Assembly: GCA_963576565.1 (NCBI GenBank)
Contig: OY755039.1
Coordinates: forward strand, 72,186,771-72,250,770
Origin: Aspidapion aeneum
Lineage: Eukaryota > Arthropoda > Insecta > Coleoptera > Brentidae
DNA length: 64,000 nt
Direction of reading: 5' to 3'
Made by a program: the position numbers and the translations under genes. Under the pieces are notes generated by a model. The model saw nothing but the letters and a program-made list of their open reading frames with translations. It had not been told where the DNA came from and ran no database searches. This document shows, one piece after another, positions 37,601-46,600 of this stretch. Numbering within the stretch: position 1 is the stretch's first letter; each line of letters opens with the position of its first letter.

Positions 37601-40600
37601 TGGAAAGAGTTGTGAACAATCACCTAACCAAGTACTTGGAAAAGTACAAACTTATCAACGACAAGCAATACGGATTTCGAAAATATAGGTCAACTGGCGA
37701 TTTACTTACATACGTCACTCATTTATGGCAAAAAGCGATTGAGTTACGGGGCGAAACAAGAACAATTGCCTTAGATATATCAAAAGCATTCGATAAAGTC
37801 TGGCATGAAAATCTGCTCAACAAGCTTAAAGCAATGGGATTGTCGCCGAAACTTTGCACTTGGTTTGAAAGTTACCTTAAGGATAGATCCATTTATGTTG
37901 CACTGGATGGCCGTAACTCCAACTCTTACCAAATAAATGCTGGTGTGCCACAGGGAGCAATCCTTTCGCCAACACTTTTTCTGATTTACATAAATGACCT
38001 CATAGATAAAACAGTAAATCCACTTTATTGCTTTGCAGATGATGGCAAAGTAGTCTCCTCAGTCATACCACCCACTCAGTGTCTATCCGCACGTGAATTC
38101 CATCATCTTAGACAAACTCAAATATCGCAGATAAATAACGACCTGGAGATAATAGAGGACTGGGGAAACAAAAACCTTGTACAGTTCAACGCGCAGAAAA
38201 CCCAAGCAGCCCTGTTTTCAAAAAAGACCAGCACCGGTGAGCCAAACATCATGCTATCTGGAAGTGCTGTCACATTGCAGAGCCAGTTGAACATCTTAGG
38301 AGTCACTGCAGAGACCAACATGTCTTGGCACAGTCACGTGGCAGATATAGCTAAAAGGGCGTCCCAAAAGCTTGGGGTGCTATTTCGTACAAGACATCTG
38401 TATACACCAAGCCAACTGCTGACACTCTACAAAGCCCAGATTCGACCAACTATGGAGTACTGCTCACATATATGGAGTGCGGCACCCAAACATACCTTAA
38501 TGCTTTTGAACACCGTGCAAAAACGAGCTATCAAGCTGATCAATGACCCCGCACTTACCCGTAGTTTGGATAGTCTCGAACATCGAAGAACTGTGGGCGA
38601 TCTATCTCTCTTCTACAGGTATTATCACGGAAAATGCTCTGAAGAGTTGGCACGTATGATCCCCACGGGAGTAGCACCTACTAGGCGAACACGTCAAACA
38701 GACGGTAACCATCAATTTGCTGTCAGAATAGAGGCGCCAAGAACCTCATTATATCAGAATTCATATCTCTGGAGAACAGCATCGCTGTGGAATAAACTCC
38801 CTGCGACGGTTTTCCCTGAAGGTTACAACCTGAACCGTTTCAAAACCAACACACACCAACATTTCCGCGCACTGGCCGCTTCTCGAGCGTGATAGGGACC
38901 TCCTTGCGAGTGCGCTTAACCGTAAAAAAAAAAAACCATAAAATTTCCTTTTCAACATTCAATAAGTCAGTGGGGTACGACTTATGACAAACTCTCCAGC
39001 GGCGTCCGTTTATTGAGGTAAAAAAAAACATGTTTATTACAGGTTTTACCCGATTTTCTTAAAAACCGAGCACTATATCAAAAAATATAATAAACACTTT
39101 GTTATAGACAATAAAATTGCCTTTTAAATGATGTATAATAAGACAATGGTAGTTTTATCTATAACAATTTAGGGGCGTCCGTAAATAAAATCAATTTTTA
39201 AAAATCACTAAATTTATCAATTTATTACTAAGTTTTATCCAATTTTCTCAAAAATTAAGCTGTTTGGAAAAAAAAATTATTTTGCCGTTTATTGTAGAAA
39301 ATAAAATTTCCTTTTTAACAATGTATTAGTCCGTGGGTTCAGGCTAATGGCAAACTCTCCAGCGGCGTCCGTTTATTAAGAAAATATAAAAAAATTAAAG
39401 AAACCACAAAAATTGTGACCCATAGTCGATTTTAGACAATAACATTTCCTTTTAAACGTGTATAATAATGTAAGATTTATCTTCAGATTAAAACTTCACA
39501 GGCCTGTGCAAGTTAAATCAATTTTTACAAATCACAAACAAAATAATTCTGTTACAAGTTTTTTCCAATTTTCTCAGAAACTAAGCTCAATTGACAAAAA
39601 TGTGTTTTATACTTTATTGTAGGAAATAATATTTTCTTTTTAACAATGTGTAAGTCAGTGTGGTTTAATTAATGACAAACCCTTCAGCGACCTCCGTATA
39701 TGGGGGTCAATTAAAAAATAAAATAAATAAAATCATTTTTGTCACTTGTTTCACTCGATTTTTTTTCGAATATTAAAAAAAAAACACATTTTTTAAAAAG
39801 TATTTTTTAATACATTTTAAATCAAGTAATTTAAGCTTTGTTGTATTAAAATCGGAGAAAAAATAAAAAATATACAATTTGTTTTTAAATATGCTTTTCC
39901 GCCATATTGAATCCGCCATATTTAAAAAAAAGCGCGATTATCACAATGACAATAAGTCAAAACCTGATCTGCTAGGTATGTTAAACAAATTTAAGTTACT
40001 TTCAAAAAGTTCTTATGGTTTTCATTAAAAGCATAATTTTTAAATACATAACTTAACCAGATATGAATAAAGAATCAAAATAGCTATCTTTTTTATATAA
40101 ACTTTTTTTTTCTAGCCCCAATAGTTTTATAAATAAAATAAAAAAAATACAAAAAAATACATATTTTCTGACCAATACATTTTTAAGTACATTATAAAGC
40201 AAGTACTTCAAACTTTGTTCCATGAAAATCGGACAAGAAATAAAAAAGTTACAATTTTTTTAAAGATACGCCTTTCCGCCATTTTGAATCCGCCGTATCT
40301 TTCAAAAAACGCATTTACTAGAATGACAACAAGTCATATATGGGATGCCCTTAACAAAGTTAGCTTATCGGCAGAAAGTTGGCACGACTTGCACACGAAA
40401 CTTGATTTGTCCATAGACTAGTAGTTTTACTACATAAACCATTATGTATGTAAATATTATTTTATAATAGTTACAAGGACTCTGCATTTTTAATTTCATC
40501 CCTTTAGGTATATTTAACAAATCCCAGTTATTATTCCTGTATTTCTATTATTCATATTTTGAGCCACTCTGTAAATAGAAGATGAAAACTATTAAAAAAT

Positions 40601-43600
40601 TGAGATTAAGGAATCTTTTTTTCAACTAAATAAAATTATTATTGGTTTTTTATTACTATTTGAGAAGTTATAGAAAAAACTATAAAAACTCAGATTTTTC
40701 TATATTCCAGTGGCGCGCATTTAAATAATTATAACTCGAAAAAGAAACCGATGACCCCCCCCCCAATCTTTTTCAAACAAGTATCATGATGGTTTGGGCC
40801 GTAACATATCATACATTCACCTCATTTGACGCTTCTCGGTAAACACACGATTTCGTAGACAATTATAGTAATGTCATGCACTGAATTATTTTTTTTTTTA
40901 AATACCCTGTAAGTTTATCACTTAACCCAATATGCAAAAAACACTTAAGAATAGTTAAAACGACTCACATAAAAACAAGTAAAGTTAATTTTGACCATGC
41001 ATTTTCAGTATCCTTTCTTTATATTTAATAAATCTCAGGTATTTTTCCTGTATTTTTTTATAATTATTTTTAAGCCACTCTGTGGGTACGTGACGCCAAC
41101 TATATGTTAAAAATTGATCAAATTCTTAAAAGGACTCTTTTTGCAATAATACAAAGTCAATATCGATTTTTATTTTTATTTGACGCTAAGTTATAGCAAA
41201 AAATCTACAAAAAGGTTCATTTTTCCATATTTCAGTGGCGCGCATTTCAATAAGTGTAGCTCAAAAACGAGACCTATTATCACCCCAAATTGTTTTTTGA
41301 AAAATATCAGGAAGGTTTGGCTTTCAACATATCTCAAATTCAGCTCATCTGACGCATCTCGGTATTTAGTGCTTGTAATAAAAAAGTAATATTTCTTTAC
41401 TTTTCTCTAACTCAACCGTGATGAATTGTAGTTCGTTGTTTGCGGCAGAGACAGAGTTTTTCTATTAATTCAAAATAAGTTAAAATATCTTTCGAGAGAT
41501 TAAAATAAACTAGCTTCTTTATAGGCTCAGGTATGAATCTGTCCCCCATCTTGGATTTTCAAAATGTTAAATTGTGGTCATTTAAGAACATTGATCTTTA
41601 TAATGATAAGCTTTATTTTATTAAAATCGGTTTAGTTAAAATTATTTTATGAGGAAATTAATGCAAACAAAATGAAGAAGGCAACCGTATAGTCGGCATA
41701 TAAAACAATGTTTGAAATAAAGAAATTTTTCGGGAACACTAAATCGATATTAATGATTTATACTTCATTGGGCGTGGCGGAAATAGGGGTTTTTACACAT
41801 TAAAAAACTATCTAAAAGACTCATGTTTCATTTTGTCTGCAAAATGTAATTTTTGGTCAACAGCCTGATCAACTCCTTGCACAGTGCAGTTTGTCTCATG
41901 AAAATCAATGATACAGTACAAAAGTTATAAAAAAAACATTTTGTCCGATTTTTTTTTGCTCATTTGGTAAATGATATTAAAATTTTACTATAAATTGTTT
42001 TTTTCTTAAATATTACTGAACGATTTCGAAATATGTACCTAATGGTATAGCAGCTGGTGCTCGATACCCCTTTTCATAGGGTACTAGTTCACCATTTATA
42101 ACTCTGGCATTTCTCCAAGTTTTTGTGTCGGTGGGATCGTCTGGTACGCGAACACCTAGGAAAATTATGGATGAATTTATGAAATATATTACAATGAAAT
42201 CAGGGCCGCACCTAGGAAAAAATTTCAGAGGGGATTACAAAATGTCAATAAAACTTTCCGTATTGCGCAATTTTTTTGTCTTATTTATGTTGCTGAGAAA
42301 TCTCTTGACACATTTTCTCGACTATTTCTAGAAGAATTGGGGTTGAGCCCCCTTATTGATCCTTGCCCCTAGATTAGATACGGCCTTAAATAAAACAGAA
42401 AGTAAAGTTTCGTGTTTGACTAATGTTCTTCAAACCCCTGGCCTCTGAATGGGCAAACCTAAATGATTCTGAAGATCAGCTTGACGTTACGCCGATTGGA
42501 CCTTCCCGCATATTTTATGTTAACAAGTCAAAAGTTATATCCAAGCATTCATCCGGAATTAACCGTTCTTATTTGGTCATTATCAACTCTATCCAAGCGG
42601 TCAGCTTATGAAGTCACAAATCACATCATGATCTTGAACTACATAAAACCAAGGTCCCGAAGTGTTTTCTAATTGCCGTTATCATGGGCACACCCAGGGC
42701 CTCCCAAGACTAAAGATTTTTTAGATTATTTTCACATATTTCATGAATAAAAAATTAAAATAACATAAAATATGGCATCGTGGGGTCTTGGGCCCCCTCC
42801 AAGACAAATTCCTGGGTATGCCACTGCCGTTATCCCAACCAGTGAAAATAATGTCGGTTTAGTTGGTGTGTACACTTATTAGTTATGTTTTTTGGTTTTT
42901 TTAATATGAATGATAGAAATGCTTGCCAGAATTTTTAAATGGTTTTTAGGCGGTATTTTTAAAAGAAAAAATTACGTGCCCAAAAATTTGACATTAATTG
43001 GAACAATAGTTCATAGACATGACACATGATTTTTTAAAACTTAATCATTTCTTAAATCCAATCTTTTCAAGCCGTTTAGTTTTAGCAAACAGATAATTTC
43101 AGGGTTAACCAGGCGTCACCCAAAAGTTTAAAAAGGGTTCTTACCGCAAACCGCTTGGATAGAACTAAATATCGCAAGCTTGCTCAAGCCCACTTGCAAA
43201 CCAATTAGTGCGCAGTACACCGGTCTATTTTTTTAAGTGATTGGGAACAGGCTTAATTTTTAGCTTTCTTCTACCGAAATGCCCAACTTTTTCCTCTGTG
43301 AATATTCTTGAAAGTAATTCATAACAGAGTGCGCGCGCCTAGAAATATTTGGAGCTTCGAACTAACTAAACCAAGCATGCAATTTTGGACACAAGTTATT
43401 GTCCCCAAAATTGCATGAATGGTTTAGCAAATCCGCGTTCGCACACTCTGTTAGGAACTACTTTCAAAAATTTTTGCAGCGGAAAATGTTGGGCGAAAAT
43501 TACTCATCCTGTTACTCATCACTTAAAAAATAGACTGGTGTACTGTGCACTAATTGGTTTGCAAGTGGGCTTGAGCACGCTTGCGATGCTTTCTTCTATC

Positions 43601-46600
43601 CAAGCGGTTAGCAGTAAGAACCCTTTTTAAACTTTTGGGTGACGCCTGGTTAACCCTGAAATTAGCTGATTGCTAAAACTAAACGGCTTGAAAAGATTGG
43701 GTTTAAGAAATGATTAAGTTAAAAAAAAAAATTTGTCATGTCTATGAACCATTGTTCCAATGTCAAATTTTGCTTAATTAGTCAAAGCAAATTCATACTT
43801 AAAACGAGATGGCGCTCCATAATAAATCGTTGTAGGGTCACTGCATCCTGGAAGACTGGCGTCTCCAGGCTTCCAGGATGGAGTGACCCTACATCGTTGG
43901 ATGGCCTCAGAACAAGCATCGCCAATTCGCTCCAAAAGGCATGCTTCTCAAACCACATTTAGTGGGAGTCTGGCTCAAAGATAAAGTCCATATTTTATGG
44001 TTCCTTTTCATAGAAGGAATATAAACACTGAAGGCTAAGACATGCATTCCAAAAGATACAATAAGTTATAAAAAAACACACTTTAGAGGATATTTAAATA
44101 TTAAATTATTGATGATTAAGAACTTACCATGGATAACAGGTATTCCACTATCGTCAATTTCCATAACAGATCTGCCTCTTTTTTTGGCGTCAACATTTTT
44201 ATGGAAAATCTCATTCGAACGTATGTTTACGGGCTTTGGTATGACTACGTGAGGTATCCTGCAAAATTATAATGATTTTTCGCGTTGCTCAATTTTTTAA
44301 ATATTGTAAGTGGGTATATGTGAATGGAGCTTTATCTACTTCATTTTCTAAAATTTAAATAAATGCAGTTACAGTAATTTATAGATATGGATTGCAATTA
44401 AATCCCCGTTTTACTGCAACTGCGCAACGTAACACATTTTTAAATTATGATTTTTTTTCATTAAAATTTTTGTTTCATTAATTTCTTCCTCAGTTGTCTT
44501 CGGTAATTTTTTCGAACGAATACTTTATATCACAAATAACACAACGGCACTGGAATGCTAAAACCCGCCTGCGTTGTCTAGCAATCAACGCAGACTTTTT
44601 TCACTGTCATGTTCTGTCGCAATGGGTTTTATTCTACTCACGAGGGTGAAACTGTCATACCGAATTCGGCAACACTAACACCGCCTGCTTTCTGGACACA
44701 TGGACTAAATTGGAACTAAGCATAATGACGTTTGACAGTGTCATTCTGTTCTGTGGTTTGACTGCTATTGTGAGAAAGAGAGCAGACCAGCACAGACAGA
44801 AAGAGACACGCCTGAATTTATTATTTGGTACCACAGTCAAATTTAAAAATAAAGTCGCTAACTTTCATTTAATAAAAACAGACATTTAAAATTAAATCGC
44901 TGGCAAATCGCATATCGCTGGCAAATTTCTTTTTAAATAGTTTAGCTTATTATATAAATAGTGATGTATATCGGTTAAAAAATGGAAAAATCTGCCGTTT
45001 TGAATCCGCCATTTTAATTTTAACAAAAAGGAGTGAAATTAAAACAAACATTTCATGAAAAAAAAAGGTATTCCGTAAAAAGAATCGAGATAAAAGTAAA
45101 GCCAAGTTCTCCAATACAAATTTTAATATAAAAGGTTCTTACGAGTTGTTGTTTTTCTAAGCTTGGCTATTACGACTGCAAATGAATCTAAGGCACAGTG
45201 CTACATGGAACATAAAGAAGTTTGGCTGTAATTTATATGGGAGAACTTGGCTTTAATTTTATCTCAATTCCTTTTACGGACTTCCATTTTCGCGTACCTG
45301 GTTTTTTTTACATGAAAGGTTTTTGTTATGATATAGGGGAGAGTGTTCCACAGTGAAACGTGTTCCACACTGAAACAAATCGATTTTAAAATTCAAATAC
45401 CGCGCCAATTCAACGTAAGCTGCGCGTCAGACAAGTTCTTGGTTCCCTCTACTTGTCACCTTAACCTTAGTGTGTTTATAACCGCAGTTCCGTTTAAACG
45501 AAAAAAAGGCTGTTTTTTGTGGTCCAGAGTAAATTTTAAGTGTGATAGTGTAAACCCCGTAAGTTCACCAATTATATTATTTAAGGTTTGCTAAAAATAT
45601 TCTCGGTCAAGTTATATATTTGCTTATAATTTACAACATATGTTCTTTTCCCAAATCTTTTAGGTTAGATTTTATTGTTTATTATGTTCTAGAGTGCTCA
45701 GTGGTCCACACTGAAACAAGCCTAGGTGGGGCACAGTGAAACTTGTTTCACTGTACCCCATATAACATAACAATATTTTAATTATTTTTTTTTCAGTTGT
45801 CCATATAAGTTTAAGATGGCTCGTAACCGTAAGCGAAAGACAGACATTGGCACTTTTACTCAAGAGCAGATGAAAGCAGCTGTGCGACTCGTTGTCGAAG
45901 AAAATGTGCCTATAAGACGAGCAGCAGAGTTACACAATGTTGCTTATGTTACTTTATTTAGGTAAGAATTAAAATGCAGTTAAGGGAGATGATTCGCTTC
46001 TTCGAATCAAAGACCTTAGCTTCCAAAATTGCCACGTGACTATGCAACATTATCGGGTCAAAAAACCATCAGAATTTGCTGAAATTTAGATCGAGGGTAC
46101 AATTTAGAAAAACCAAGACTTGGTGCGGCGTCCTTTTTTTTCTTTGTCTGTTTTCTCTTTTTAAGAACAAACAAGTAGGTACGCCGAGTCGGGTTTTAGT
46201 TTCTATAAAATGTAATGTACAAAATTTTAGCAAATTCTGATGGTTTTTTGACAAAACTCTTAAGCGTTCTCATTTCTTATAGGTACTTTATTTTTAATTT
46301 TAGGTACGTGCGCAAAGTTAAAGCAAACCCTGACTCAGACATCGTTTTTCGTCCCAAATATGATGTAAGGCTAATTTTTACACACGATGAAGAGCAAACC
46401 TTAGTTGACTATCTTTTAACGTCGGCAAAAATGTGCTATGGACTGACTTCACTAGAATTCCGCAAACTCGCGTATGAATCAGCAATAAAAAATAATAAGG
46501 ACATACCAAAAAAGTGGAACGAACAAAAAATGGCAGGTAAAGAATGGTACCTTGGTTTTAGGAAGAGGCATCCAGAATTAAGTTGCCGAAAGCCAGAGGC

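Larger units (their letters stand above)
35777..38936 (+). mobile_element. Non-LTR retrotransposon (Jockey/CR1-like LINE), nested
   Basis: The left flank (ACTAAGCTTAGGGAAA..CTTTATTATATTGTGA) and right flank (CATAAAATTTCCTTTTCAAC) are two halves of one unit of the surrounding tandem repeat, which fixes the insertion to about 35777-38936. It ends in an A12 run after a short 3' UTR. The 5' part holds a structured-looking leader but no ORF1, so it is 5'-truncated or the element lacks ORF1. Coding parts are listed separately. Confidence 0.88.
34478..40418. mobile_element. 5.9-kb element with long terminal inverted repeats
   Basis: The ends share GTCTATGGACAAATC, GTTTCGTGTGCAAGTCGTGC, CAACTTT.TGCCGATAAGC and TTTGTTAAGGGCA in inverted orientation, over at least 150 bp. 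It lies inside foldback copy 2. No transposase of its own is visible. Its interior is a diverged tandem repeat (35640-35776 and 38937-39720), a MITE and a LINE. A partial second copy of the right-end sequence (CGCCATATTGAATCCGCC) sits at about 39900. Confidence 0.8.
32774..41387. mobile_element. Foldback element copy 2, interrupted
   Basis: The left arm (from ACACAAAATACATTGTTTACC, about 32785, to about 34477) and right arm (about 40419 to the GGTATTTAGTGCTTGTAATA end near 41387) match the foldback at 13345-15664 module by module. The right arm resumes exactly where the left stops (TTACTACATAAACCATTATG), so the DNA from 34478 to 40418 is an insertion. A hAT MITE sits in the left arm. Confidence 0.8.
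32579..41967. mobile_element. Outermost element of a nested stack (second CCGG-type 846-bp family copy)
   Basis: The left part at 32579-32760 matches the start of the element at 12124 (CCGG.TGGGCCAAAAAAAA, the ACTAT..CATCGAT stretch, GGCTCGTTTATTCT). The right part at about 41540-41967 matches its second half (ATCTTGGATTTTCAAAATG, TTTTATTAAAATCGGTTTAG, TTGTCCGATTTTTTTT). TA flanks both ends. Everything between is later insertions. Confidence 0.7.

Noticed and set aside
36187..38892. A domesticated reverse-transcriptase gene
   Set aside because: The poly-A tail, clean insertion into a tandem repeat and the frameshifted endonuclease start mark it as an ordinary recent LINE.
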